Shown here: positions 1 to 7,629 of the stretch, piece after piece
Numbering within the stretch: the stretch's first letter is position 1
Layout: every line of letters starts with the position of its first letter
NCBI RefSeq assembly: GCF_014650055.1
Contig: NZ_BMUF01000019.1
Location: 62,442 to 98,046 of the forward strand
From: Streptomyces malachitofuscus
GTDB lineage: Bacteria > Actinomycetota > Actinomycetes > Streptomycetales > Streptomycetaceae
Length of the DNA stretch: 35,605 nt
Direction of reading: 5' to 3'
The notes under the pieces: model-generated
Seen by the model: the letters and a program-made list of their open reading frames with translations, nothing else
What the model was told of the DNA's origin: nothing
Database searches by the model: none
Made by a program: the position numbers and the translations under genes

Positions 1-470
1 CTCCGCTGTGGGCCTGCCCGTCGTCGCGTCCGCGGGACGGATCCCGTCGCGTGGCGGACGTGGCGCCGGCGAGGCGGCCGTCCCCTGGCGCGTCGTGACG
101 CCGGGACCCGGCCCGCCCTTCGTCGGAGCCGGTGCTGCCCTGGGGCACGTGCTGGACCGGCGCGTGCGTGGTCCTGTCCCCAGGGCACGTGCCAGACCTC
201 CGCTGTGGGCCTGCCCGTCGTCGCGTCCGCGGGACGGATCCCGTCGCGTGGCGGACGTGGGGCCGGCGAGGCGGCCGTCCCCTGGCGCGTCGTGACGCCG
301 GGACCCGGCCCGCCCTTCGTCGGAGCCGGTGCTGCCCTGGGGCACGTGCTGGACCGGCGCGTGCGTGGTCCTGTCCCCAGGGCACGTGCCAGACCTCCGC
401 TGTGGGCCTGCCCGTCGTCGCGTCCGCGGGACGGATCCCGTCGCGTGGCGGACGTGGGGCCGGCGAGGCG
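1..470. repeat. 197-bp tandem repeat, about 2.4 copies
   Basis: Direct repeats with unit length 197 bp start at 1, 198 and 395; the third copy breaks off at about 470, and the array may extend left of the window. Copies 1 and 2 differ at one base that I can see (C at 64, G at 261). Because 197 is not a multiple of three, any reading frame shifts between copies, so the open frames running through the array are unlikely to be protein coding. Each full unit holds a nested hairpin (CCCTGGGG 138-145 with CCCCAGGG 178-185, inside it GGACC 154-158 with GGTCC 170-174) and two CACGTG palindromes (146-151 and 186-191). The second copy of the hairpin is at 335-382. Function unknown. Confidence 0.95.
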
Positions 471-497
471 GTCGGCGTGTCCGCGGCGCCCCTTGCC

Positions 498-623
498 TCA
501 GGCGGCGCCCACCGAGTGCACGAGGTGGCGGGTGTTGGCCGTGGCTCGCCGCGCCGCGGCGCCCTCCCGCACCTGCCTGCCCGGCCGCCGACGAAACGCG
601 TCACCACGCGGGGCACGAGTCAC
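498..623 (-). CDS. possible small basic protein, 41 aa
   Basis: A short minus-strand frame begins with GTG 31 nt downstream of the pxpC stop and ends with TGA at 498-500. An AGGG stretch lies about 7 nt before the GTG. The peptide is arginine rich and ends in NTRHLVHSVGAA; its last 13 codons all end in G or C, as in real genes of this genome. It could be the last gene of the pxp operon, the remains of a larger gene, or chance in G+C-rich DNA. I recognise no family. The tandem repeat begins 28 bp beyond its stop. The rest of 471-654 shows nothing else that I can name. Confidence 0.25.
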   Translation of the reverse strand: MTRAPRGDAFRRRPGRQVREGAAARRATANTRHLVHSVGAA

Positions 624-654
624 CGGCTGCCCTGCGTGCCTCCGCGTCGCAGAC

Positions 655-1524
655 TCAGCGGCGGCGTACGGCGAGGAAGCGGATCGGGGTGCCGGGGCGT
701 GCCTGGGCGGCGGCCGGGAGGTCGGCGGGGTGGACGACGGCGATCACCGGGTAGCCCCCCGTCGTCGGATGGTCGGCCAGGAAGACCACCGGCGTGCCGT
801 CCGGCGGTACCTGGACGGCGCCCAGCACCATGCCCTCGCTGGGAAGTTCGTCGTCCCTGGCCCGTTCCAGGGCCGGTCCGGTCGTGCGCAGTCCGATGCG
901 GTTGCTCGCGGGCGACACGTGGTAGGTGCGGGACGTCAGGATGCGCACGGCATCCGAGGTGAACCAGTCGTCGCGCGGGCCCGGGGTCACGCGCAGCACG
1001 AGCTCCGCCGGGGGCGCCGGCTGCGGGGCGACGTCCACGCGCGCGTGGCCCTCGCGCGGAGCCCCGAGGGGGAGCACGGCACCGTCCGTGAGGGGGGCCG
1101 GGCCGAGACCCGAAAGCAGATCGGTGGAGCGGCTGCCGAGCACCGGTTCGACGGCGATCCCGCCGGAGACGGCCACGTAGGACCGTAGCCCGCGGACCGC
1201 CGCCCCGATGTCGAGCACGGACCCCGCACGGACCCGTACAGGCGCGCCCCAGGCGACCGGACGGCCGTCCACGGCGACGGGACAGGGCGCCCCGGTGACC
1301 GCCACCGTGACCGTCGAACGGGGGCGGACGGAGCAGCCGTTGAGGGTCGTCTCCAGGACGGCCGCGTCGGGTGCGTTGCCCGCCAGCCGGTTGGCGAGCG
1401 CCGCGGCGGGCCCGTCCAGAGCGCCGGAGCGGGGCACCCCGAGGTGGGCATGGCCGGGGCGCCCCCGGTCCTGCACGGTGGTCAGGGCCCCCGCGCGGAC
1501 GACGGCGAGCGCACGGTCCGTCAT
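655..1524 (-). CDS. pxpC: 5-oxoprolinase subunit C (PxpC/KipA, biotin-dependent carboxylase-like)
   Basis: Protein of 289 aa, the usual size for the KipA/AHS2 family. Together with PxpA and PxpB this subunit forms the prokaryotic ATP-dependent 5-oxoprolinase that opens pyroglutamate to glutamate in the cytoplasm. Family landmarks are visible: VQDRGRPG near the N-terminus, GGIAVEPVLGSRSTDL in the middle, SNRIGLRTTGP, and DHPTTGGYPVIAVV near the C-terminus. The ATG (1522-1524) overlaps the pxpB stop as ATGA, so the two are translationally coupled. In Bacillus the homologues KipI-KipA also bind sporulation kinase KinA; nothing in this sequence tests such a second role. It is the last confidently called gene of the minus-strand operon. 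Confidence 0.93.
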   Translation of the reverse strand: MTDRALAVVRAGALTTVQDRGRPGHAHLGVPRSGALDGPAAALANRLAGNAPDAAVLETTLNGCSVRPRSTVTVAVTGAPCPVAVDGRPVAWGAPVRVRAGSVLDIGAAVRGLRSYVAVSGGIAVEPVLGSRSTDLLSGLGPAPLTDGAVLPLGAPREGHARVDVAPQPAPPAELVLRVTPGPRDDWFTSDAVRILTSRTYHVSPASNRIGLRTTGPALERARDDELPSEGMVLGAVQVPPDGTPVVFLADHPTTGGYPVIAVVHPADLPAAAQARPGTPIRFLAVRRR

Positions 1525-2150
1525 GCCGCCGGCCCCTGAGCCGCCACGGGTACGAAGCGCACACGCGTGCCGGGGGACAGCAGCGCCGCCGGCACGCGGG
1601 CGTGGTCCCACAGTACGAGGTCGGTCGTGCCGATCAGCTGCCAGCCGCCCGGCGAGGAACGCGGGTACACGCCCGTGTAGGGCCCGGCGAGGGCCACCGA
1701 TCCGGCGGGGACAGCGGTGCGCGGAGTCGGCCGGCGCGGCACGTCGTAGCGCGACGGCAGGCCGGTGAGGTAGCCGAAACCGGGCGCGAATCCGCAGAAC
1801 GCGACGCGGAACTCGACACCCGCGTGGACACGGGCCACCTCCCGCGCGGGAACGCCCCAGTGCGCGGCGACGTCGGCGAGGTCCGGGCCGTCGTACCGCA
1901 CCGGGATCTCGACCGTCTCCGTGGCGCGCGGGGGTACCGGGGGCAGTTCGAGGGCGGTCAGTTCGGCGGCCAGCCGGGCGGGCTCCGGCAAGCCGTCGAG
2001 CAGCACGGTGCGTGCCGCCGGGACGATCTCGCGGGCCGGCAACGAGCCCTCCGCGCGGCGCCGCAGCAGTTCCGCGTGGAGCGCCTGTGCCTCGTCTCCC
2101 GAGGAGACCTCGACGAGCAGGGCGTCCTCGCCGACGGGCAGCACCCTCAT
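1521..2150 (-). CDS. pxpB: 5-oxoprolinase subunit B (PxpB/KipI)
   Basis: Protein of 209 aa matching the KipI/AHS1 family in length. It begins MRVLPVGEDALLVEV and carries the family's core GVEFRVAFCGFAPGFGYL motif, followed by VPRRPTPRTAVPAGSVA and GGWQLIGTT. It partners PxpC, and in the known complex PxpBC carries out the phosphorylation part of 5-oxoproline cleavage. The start is set by ATGA overlap with the pxpA stop (2147-2150); its own stop overlaps the pxpC start in the same way. The three pxp genes are thus tightly coupled. A short alanine-rich tail follows the conserved part. Confidence 0.93.
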   Translation of the reverse strand: MRVLPVGEDALLVEVSSGDEAQALHAELLRRRAEGSLPAREIVPAARTVLLDGLPEPARLAAELTALELPPVPPRATETVEIPVRYDGPDLADVAAHWGVPAREVARVHAGVEFRVAFCGFAPGFGYLTGLPSRYDVPRRPTPRTAVPAGSVALAGPYTGVYPRSSPGGWQLIGTTDLVLWDHARVPAALLSPGTRVRFVPVAAQGPAA

Positions 2151-2905
2151 GCGAAGGCCTCCACCCTGACCCCGGACGTCTCCAGCGCGGCACGCACCCG
2201 CCGCGCCAGATCCACCGCGCCGGGCGTGTCGCCGTGCAGGCACAGCGAGCGCGCCCGCACCTCGACCCGTCGCCCCGACAGCGCGTTTACCTCCCCGTGC
2301 CGGGCCAGCCCCACCGAGCGGGCCACGACGGACTCCACGTCGGTGACCACCGCGCCCTCCTGACGGCGGGGCACCAGCGTGCCCTCGTCCGTGTACGCCC
2401 GGTCGGCGAACGCCTCGGGCACCACGGGAAGACCCGCCTTCCCGGCCAGCTCCAGCAGGCGGGAGCCGGGCAGTCCGAGCACGGGCAGCGTGGGATCCGC
2501 GAGGACCACCCCGTCGACGACCGCGCGGGCCTGCTCCTCGTCGCCCACCACCCGGTTGTACAGCGCCCCGTGCGGTTTGACGTAGGCCACACGGGCGCCC
2601 GCGGCGCGCGCGAACACCTCCAGGGCGCCGATCTGGTAGGCCACCTCGGCCGCCAGCTCGGCGGACGGCACATCCATCGCGCGCCGCCCGAAGCCCGCCA
2701 GGTCCCGGTAGGAGACCTGGGCGCCGATCCGCACCCCGCGCTCGGCGGCGAGCTCGCAGACCCGGCGCATGGTGGCCGCGTCCCCCGCGTGGAAGCCGCA
2801 GGCCACATTGGCGCTGGTGACGACGGACAGCAGCCGCTCGTCGTCGGTGAGCCGCCAACGGCCGAAACCCTCGCCGAGGTCGGCGTTCAGATCGATCGAG
2901 GTCAT
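2147..2905 (-). CDS. pxpA: 5-oxoprolinase subunit A (PxpA, LamB/YcsF family)
   Basis: Protein of 252 aa, typical for the LamB/YcsF family. It starts IDLNADLGEGFGRW and has the family motifs NVACGFHAGD, GAQVSYRDLAGFGRR and VKPHGALYN, whose Asp/His residues line the active pocket of this polysaccharide-deacetylase-like barrel. With PxpBC it converts 5-oxoproline to glutamate using ATP. The ATG at 2903-2905 lies 37 nt after the stop of the YcsI-like gene; a GGAG element is rather far upstream. A 14-codon frame bridges that gap with ATGA overlaps at both ends, which may pass ribosomes on (see findings). Confidence 0.94.
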   Translation of the reverse strand: MTSIDLNADLGEGFGRWRLTDDERLLSVVTSANVACGFHAGDAATMRRVCELAAERGVRIGAQVSYRDLAGFGRRAMDVPSAELAAEVAYQIGALEVFARAAGARVAYVKPHGALYNRVVGDEEQARAVVDGVVLADPTLPVLGLPGSRLLELAGKAGLPVVPEAFADRAYTDEGTLVPRRQEGAVVTDVESVVARSVGLARHGEVNALSGRRVEVRARSLCLHGDTPGAVDLARRVRAALETSGVRVEAFA

Positions 2906-2942
2906 GAGTGCGTCGTGTCTCCTGTTCGTGCGCGCGGTTCCG

Positions 2943-3788
2943 TCATGCCACGCGGAACTGTTCGTCCCGGGCGTCGCTGAGGAACATCTGACCCGGTGCG
3001 TGCGTGATGGCGAACGGCGGGCGGGAGGCCATGACCGCGGCCTGCGGGGTCACTCCGCAGGCCCAGAACACCGGGATGTCGTCCGGCTCGAAGTCCACCG
3101 GGTCGCCGAAGTCCGGACGGCCGAGGTCGTCGATGCCCAGCCCGAAGGGGTCGCCGCAGTGCACGGGACCGCCGTGCACCGCCGGGAGCAGGCTGCTCTC
3201 CCGGATCGCCGCGGAGAGCAGCCCGGGCGGCACCGGCCGCATGGACACCACCATCGGCCCGCTCAGCCGCCCCGCCGGACGGCACTGCCAACTCGTCACG
3301 TACATGGGAACGTTGCGGCCCTGCTCGACGTGCCGGACGGGAACCCCCGCCGCCGACAGCGCCCACTCGAAGGTGAAGCTGCAGCCGATCAGGAACGACA
3401 CCAGATCGGCGCGCCAGTGCGCCCGCACGTCCGTCGGCTCGTCCACCAGCTCCCCGTGTTCCCACACCCGGTAGCGCGGCAGGTCGGTGCGCAGGTCGGC
3501 GCCGTCGGCCAGGACGGTGGTCACGGCCCCGGCGTCGGTGACGTCCAGGACCGGGCAGGGCTTGGGGTTGCGCTGGCAGAACAGCAGCATCTCGTACGCC
3601 CAGTCGGCGGGGACCGAGATCAGGTTGGCCTGCGTGTGTCCCGCGGCCACCCCGGCCGTGGGACCCGCCAGGCCCTCACGGAAGCGGGCGCGCGCCGCGC
3701 GGGGACTCCACGCGTGAGCGCGGTCGTCTGCCAGGGTCACGGGGCGGTCGTCCACGGCGGTCGGCGTGGCGTCGTCGCAGGGGTTCAC
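2943..3788 (-). CDS. YcsI/DUF1445-family protein (putative hydro-lyase, D-glutamate cyclase-like)
   Basis: Protein of 281 aa. The family is recognised by QANLISVPADWAYEMLLFCQ, FLIGCSFTFEWAL, NVPMYVTS and the C-terminal ITHAPGQMFLSDARDEQFRVA region. Homologues sit beside pxp genes in Bacillus (ycsI in the ycsF-kipIA locus), and a eukaryotic relative, D-glutamate cyclase, turns D-glutamate into 5-oxoproline. A role supplying or isomerising pyroglutamate for PxpABC is therefore reasonable but inferred. I chose the GTG at 3786-3788 because it overlaps the transporter stop as GTGA; it gives an N-terminal extension of about 25 residues that is less conserved in character. The exact reaction of the bacterial protein is not settled. 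Confidence 0.85.
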   Translation of the reverse strand: MNPCDDATPTAVDDRPVTLADDRAHAWSPRAARARFREGLAGPTAGVAAGHTQANLISVPADWAYEMLLFCQRNPKPCPVLDVTDAGAVTTVLADGADLRTDLPRYRVWEHGELVDEPTDVRAHWRADLVSFLIGCSFTFEWALSAAGVPVRHVEQGRNVPMYVTSWQCRPAGRLSGPMVVSMRPVPPGLLSAAIRESSLLPAVHGGPVHCGDPFGLGIDDLGRPDFGDPVDFEPDDIPVFWACGVTPQAAVMASRPPFAITHAPGQMFLSDARDEQFRVA

Positions 3789-5104
3789 TCCAACTCCTTC
3801 CCGCGCGTCTCCGGCAGCCCCAGCAGCGCCAGCGCCGCGAGGCCGTAGCCGATCGCCCCGAAGACCAGCGCCCCGCCCACGCCCCAGCTGTCGGCCAGGA
3901 AGCCGACCGTCGTGGGGAAGACGGCGCCCACGGCGCGCCCGGTGTTGTACGTGAAGCCCTGTCCCGTGCCGCGCACCGCTGTCGGGTACAGCTCGCTCAG
4001 GTAGGAGCCGAAGCCGCTGAAGATGGCCGACATGCAGAACCCGAGCGGGAAACCGAGCACCAGAACAAGGGTGTTGGCGCCGCTGGGGATGTTGGTGTAC
4101 GCCAGGATGCACACCGCCGAGAGCAGGGCGAACAGCCAGATGTTGCGCCGGCGGCCCAGCCGGTCGGTGAGATAGCCGCCGGTCAGGTAGCCGATGAAGG
4201 CACCCGAGATCAGGAAGGTCAGATAGCCGCCGGTGCCCACGACCGACAGGTCGCGCTCCGTCTTCAGATACGTCGGCACCCATGTGGCGAGGGTGTAGTA
4301 GCCGCCCTGGACGCCGGTGGACAGCAGCACGGCGAACACCGTGGTGCGCAGCAGCCCGGTCGATCCGGGCCCCTCCGGCTGGAAGATCGCCGAGAACGAG
4401 CCCTTCCGGGCGCTCTCCTCCCGCGCGGCGGCCGCCTCGGGCGCGTCCTGCACACTGCGCCGTATCCACACCACGAGCAACGCGGGCAGCGCACCGGTCC
4501 AGAACATCACGCGCCAGGCCAGGTCGTCGTCCACCAGGGAGAAGACCATCGTGTACACGATCACGGCCAGCGCCCAGCCCACGGCCCAGGAGCTCTGGAC
4601 CGCCCCGAGGGTACGGCCGCGGTGCTTGGCGCTCGCGTACTCGGCGACCAGGATCGCGCCGACCGCCCACTCACCGCCGAAGCCGAGCCCCTGAAGCGCC
4701 CGGAACACCAGCAGCGTCTCGTAGTTGGGCGCGAAGCCGCAGGCCACGGTGAACACCGCGTAGGTGATCACGGTCAGCAGCAGCGCCTTCACCCGGCCGA
4801 TGCGGTCCGCCAGCACACCCGCGAGGGCGCCGCCGACCGCCGAGACCACCAGGGTGACGGTCGTCAGCAGGCCGGTCTGGCCGCTGTTCAGACCGAAGTA
4901 CGCCGACAGCGCGACCATGGTCAGTGGCAGCGTGAAGTAGTCGTACGAATCCAGGGCATAGCCGCCGAAAGCGCCGCCGAAAGCGCGTCGGCCGCGCGGC
5001 CCCAGTGCGCGCAGCCAGCCCAACGCCCCGTCGTCTGCGGTGCTTTCGGGCGATACGGGGCGTGGTTCGTCGGTCAGGGCCTTGGGTGGAGGGGTCGCGC
5101 TCAT
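3785..5104 (-). CDS. MFS transporter of the metabolite:H+ symporter type, probable pyroglutamate/organic-acid importer
   Basis: Protein of 439 aa with about 12 hydrophobic segments. Major facilitator features are visible: GYALDSYDYFTLPL in the first helix, GVLADRIGRVKAL in the loop between helices 2 and 3, LGFGGEWAVGAILVAEY, RGRTLGAVQSSWAVGWA, a second-half GGYLTDRLGRRR loop, and SELYPTAVRGTGQGF. This pattern fits the sialate/aromatic-acid:H+ branch of the MFS. As first gene of the operon with YcsI-like and PxpABC it probably imports 5-oxoproline or a related acid; substrate is inference. The ATG at 5102-5104 follows a GAGGTG ribosome-binding site. Its transcript starts from a promoter that overlaps a 19-bp palindrome. 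Confidence 0.9.
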   Translation of the reverse strand: MSATPPPKALTDEPRPVSPESTADDGALGWLRALGPRGRRAFGGAFGGYALDSYDYFTLPLTMVALSAYFGLNSGQTGLLTTVTLVVSAVGGALAGVLADRIGRVKALLLTVITYAVFTVACGFAPNYETLLVFRALQGLGFGGEWAVGAILVAEYASAKHRGRTLGAVQSSWAVGWALAVIVYTMVFSLVDDDLAWRVMFWTGALPALLVVWIRRSVQDAPEAAAAREESARKGSFSAIFQPEGPGSTGLLRTTVFAVLLSTGVQGGYYTLATWVPTYLKTERDLSVVGTGGYLTFLISGAFIGYLTGGYLTDRLGRRRNIWLFALLSAVCILAYTNIPSGANTLVLVLGFPLGFCMSAIFSGFGSYLSELYPTAVRGTGQGFTYNTGRAVGAVFPTTVGFLADSWGVGGALVFGAIGYGLAALALLGLPETRGKELE

Positions 5105-5164
5105 GGGCACCTCGCAGAGGGAGGACGGAGGGTGCGGGAAGAAGTGAGCCGTGCCGTGCGCAGC

Positions 5165-5194
5165 AAGGTAGAGGATCGTTGAACGATCCTTCAA
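5165..5194 (-). promoter_or_regulatory. promoter of the MFS-pxp operon with embedded operator palindrome
   Basis: On the minus strand TTGAAG (plus coordinates 5189-5194) and TACCTT (5165-5170) are separated by 18 nt and look like -35 and -10 boxes. The spacer is filled by a perfect palindrome, AGGATCGTT-G-AACGATCCT (5172-5190), 9-bp arms around one base. An overlapping TTGAA-N6-TTCAA inverted repeat lies at 5179-5194. The site lies between the operon and the divergent GntR gene, so it is the natural operator for that regulator and could control both directions. No experiment is implied; the boxes are read by eye. Confidence 0.7.
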
Positions 5195-5237
5195 TACCCG
5201 TGTTGTCTCGTCCTTCGGTGTGCGATTGAATTCCGGC

Positions 5238-5942
5238 ATGACGGAGCAGCTGAGCGGACTGGCCGACGACCGTGCCCTGTTGGGTCGCACCAGCACCGCC
5301 GAGCGGGTCGCGGACATCCTCAGGAGCCGGATCGCCGAGGGGTACTTCCCGCCCGGGACCCGGCTGTCGGAGGACAGCATCGGCGGGGCCCTCGGTGTGT
5401 CGCGCAACACACTGCGCGAGGCGTTCCGCCTGCTCACGCACGAGCGGCTGCTCGTCCACGAACTCAACCGCGGTGTGTTCGTCCGGGTGCTGACCGTCGA
5501 GGACGTCGAGGACATCTACCGGACCCGGCGGCTCGTCGAGTGCGCCGTGGTGCGCGGGCTGGGCGACCCGCCCTACGCGCTCGACGCGCTCGCCGCCGTG
5601 GTGGCACAAGGACGCCGTGCCGCGCGCGAAGGTGACTGGAAAGCAGTGGGTACGGCCAATATCCACTTCCACCGGGAGCTGATCGCGCTCGCCGGGAGCG
5701 AGCGCACGGACGAACTGATGCGCAGCGTCTTCGCCGAACTGCGACTGGCCTTCCATGTGGTGGACGAGCCCAAGCGACTGCACGAACCGTACATCGCACG
5801 AAATGTCGCTATTCTCGAGGCCCTTCAGGCGGGCCAACGGGAGAAGGCCGAGGAGCTGCTCGCGGCGTACCTCGACGTGTCGCTGGAACGCGTGGTGGAG
5901 GTGTACCGGCGCCGGGTGGGGGAGGACGGGCAGGGCGACTGA
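5238..5942 (+). CDS. GntR-family (FadR/FCD) transcriptional regulator
   Basis: Protein of 234 aa. Residues about 20-84 form the GntR winged helix (AERVADILRSRIAEGYFPPGTRLSE region, then GVSRNTLREAFRLL as recognition helix and GVFVR as wing). The remaining residues form an all-helical FCD ligand domain (VEDVEDIYRTRRLVE, NIHFHRELI). Metal-binding FCD proteins usually have a His in the segment that here reads YIARNVAILEAL, where Asn is found, so ligand binding may be metal free. ATG at 5238 is preferred over GTG at 5220. It is divergent from the MFS-pxp operon and probably represses it from the 5172-5190 palindrome until a pyroglutamate-like ligand is present; this is inference from position. 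Confidence 0.9.
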   Translation: MTEQLSGLADDRALLGRTSTAERVADILRSRIAEGYFPPGTRLSEDSIGGALGVSRNTLREAFRLLTHERLLVHELNRGVFVRVLTVEDVEDIYRTRRLVECAVVRGLGDPPYALDALAAVVAQGRRAAREGDWKAVGTANIHFHRELIALAGSERTDELMRSVFAELRLAFHVVDEPKRLHEPYIARNVAILEALQAGQREKAEELLAAYLDVSLERVVEVYRRRVGEDGQGD

Positions 5943-6008
5943 CCCGTCCGCGGCCGGTGCGTGCGACGGCGGTGTGACAACCGTGACGCCGGGGCCCATC
6001 TGCCTCGT

Positions 6009-6039
6009 TTGGGTCGTTGTCAGACCGAGGACCTAGTCT
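6009..6039 (+). promoter_or_regulatory. probable leaderless promoter of the SMC-kleisin-KITE operon
   Basis: A good -10 box TAGTCT (6034-6039) lies 7 nt before the GTG at 6047, with a weak -35 TTGGGT (6009-6014) 19 nt upstream. This geometry places transcription start at or next to the start codon, so the mRNA would be leaderless. No Shine-Dalgarno sequence is visible before this GTG. Confidence 0.5.
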
Positions 6040-6046
6040 GTGCACC

Positions 6047-7573
6047 GTGACCTCGCCTTCATCGACGGACAGCGTTCCGCCCCAGCTCAGCGCGGGCCCG
6101 CGGCCTGCGCCGGGCCCGGCCGCCGACGAGGGGCTGGCGCGACGGCTGCGCGCGCTCGCCTGCACCGCGCCGCTGCACGACCTCGACGTGCGCAAGGCCA
6201 ACCTGGCCGGTGAGTACTCGGTGTACGGCATGGCGGAGATCGCCCTCGCCGCCATCGACCTGGTCACGCTCAACATGGACTTCGACACCGGCGCCGACCA
6301 CGACCAGATCGTCGCCCGGCTCATCCCGCGCATCGCCGCCCAGGCCCCGCGCCGTCCCGCCGCCGAACACGAGCGGGTGGCCCGCTGGGTCCTGGAGAAC
6401 CTGATCAACGTCGGCAGCGTCGACCGCGGCTTCCGCGCGGTGTACGGCGTGTTCGGGGCGGACGGCACCTATGTGCGCCGCGACTACGACTTCAAGCTGG
6501 TCGAAGAGGTCCCCGGACCCGGCGGCACGGTGTATCTGCGGACCACGGACGAGGCGGTCAACGTCCTCGTCGGTGCCCTGGACACCGACGTCACCAGCGC
6601 GCAGATCGCCGCCGAGGTCAAGCTGGAGGTGCTGATCAGCCGGGGCCGCCTCGCCGACGCCCAGCTCGCCGCCGAACAGGCCCGCTACCGCACCGTCCAG
6701 TACTCCGAGACCCTGCGCCGGGCCCTGGAGGCCACCCGCCGCAACGTCCGCGCGGTGGACTGGCTGAGCGCCGTGCCCGACATGATCGCCGAAGCCCTCG
6801 ACCACGTGGCGGACCGGTACCGCCACGAGAACGCGATCCTCACCAACATCCGCAAGGCCCGCGACGAGTCCGAGGACCCCGAGCACAAGCGCCGCGCGGC
6901 CGAGCTGGTGGACATCGTCAAGGACTGCATCCGGCGCCACACGCAGCTGCAGTCCCGGCTGCTGGAGGCCGGCCCACTGTTCCGTGCCGAACAGGACCGG
7001 CAGGCGTTCGCCACCCCCATGGCCACCTCCGGGACCGACCTCTACGGCCACCTCCTCGCACCCCTGCTCCCCCTGCCCGTCGAGCGGGCGTCCCGGGTCA
7101 CCGACGCCTTCTTCGCCCACGGCACCGGACTGCGCACCCCGGTGTCCGTCCGGGTCGCCGACCTCGTCGACATACTGCTGACACCGCCCGTGGAGCGGGA
7201 ACACCTCGGCGCCGAGATGCCGGAGCCCGATCTGATCGCCACGCCCGACGACAGCCGTTTCAGCGAGGAGCAGCTAGCCGCAGCCACCGAGCTGCTGGAC
7301 CTGCCGGCCGACGCGCCGCGCCGGCTGTCGGGGCTGCTCGCCGAAGCCCGCCGCCAGGACCCCGAACTGCCCTACTTGGTCGCCCTGCTGGCCATCCACG
7401 CAGCCAGCCCCCCGGTCGGCACCGCCTACCGCCAGGGCGAACGCAAGCTGCTGTTCGCCGTGGACGACGGCACCGACCTCGACGACCCCGAGTTCGGCGG
7501 CGCCGACCTCATCGTCGGCACGGCCCTGCTGGACGCCGCGGGCATGGCCGCGGACCGGACGGAGGCGGCATGA
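6047..7573 (+). CDS. kleisin-like subunit of an SMC-type complex (MksF/JetA-like)
   Basis: Protein of 508 aa from the GTG at 6047. The order of this gene, a KITE-like gene and a giant coiled-coil SMC ATPase matches MksF-MksE-MksB and JetA-JetB-JetC. Within the protein, a winged-helix-like N-terminal third (LDVRKANLAGEYSVYGMAEI onward) is followed by YLRTTDEAVNVLVGALD, an element resembling the MksF/JetA segment after the wing. Next comes a long helical stretch (about residues 190-310: RGRLADAQLAAEQARYR, TLRRALEATRRNVRAVDWL, KDCIRRHTQLQSRL) that would pack on the SMC neck. The C-terminal part (about 330-500) is mixed alpha/beta and probably caps the ATPase head. It would bridge the SMC heads. 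Assignment rests on context and overall resemblance, not on a single signature motif. Confidence 0.72.
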   Translation: MTSPSSTDSVPPQLSAGPRPAPGPAADEGLARRLRALACTAPLHDLDVRKANLAGEYSVYGMAEIALAAIDLVTLNMDFDTGADHDQIVARLIPRIAAQAPRRPAAEHERVARWVLENLINVGSVDRGFRAVYGVFGADGTYVRRDYDFKLVEEVPGPGGTVYLRTTDEAVNVLVGALDTDVTSAQIAAEVKLEVLISRGRLADAQLAAEQARYRTVQYSETLRRALEATRRNVRAVDWLSAVPDMIAEALDHVADRYRHENAILTNIRKARDESEDPEHKRRAAELVDIVKDCIRRHTQLQSRLLEAGPLFRAEQDRQAFATPMATSGTDLYGHLLAPLLPLPVERASRVTDAFFAHGTGLRTPVSVRVADLVDILLTPPVEREHLGAEMPEPDLIATPDDSRFSEEQLAAATELLDLPADAPRRLSGLLAEARRQDPELPYLVALLAIHAASPPVGTAYRQGERKLLFAVDDGTDLDDPEFGGADLIVGTALLDAAGMAADRTEAA

Positions 7574-7629
7574 CCGCGCGAGCAGCAACCCGTACCGACG
7601 TTTCCCACAGCGAGGAGTCCCGACCGTGA
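7570..7629 (+). other. 19-codon bridging frame between kleisin-like and KITE-like genes
   Basis: ATG at 7570-7572 overlaps the kleisin stop (ATGA), is preceded by GGAGG (7561-7565), encodes 19 residues (MTARAATRTDVSHSEESRP), and its TGA (7627-7629) overlaps the GTG of the next gene (GTGA). It spans the whole 52-nt gap. It may be a translational relay rather than a functional peptide, or chance. The KITE gene has its own AGGAG at 7613-7617 inside this frame. Confidence 0.3.

Noticed and set aside
1..470. CRISPR array
   Set aside because: The repeats are 197 bp, directly adjacent and without unique spacers; no cas genes are present.
132..1188. Long plus-strand frames (up to 327 codons) through the repeat array and antisense to pxpC
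   Set aside because: They cross the 197-bp repeats, whose period shifts the frame, and continue antisense to a clear pxpC gene; composition is that of a shadow frame.
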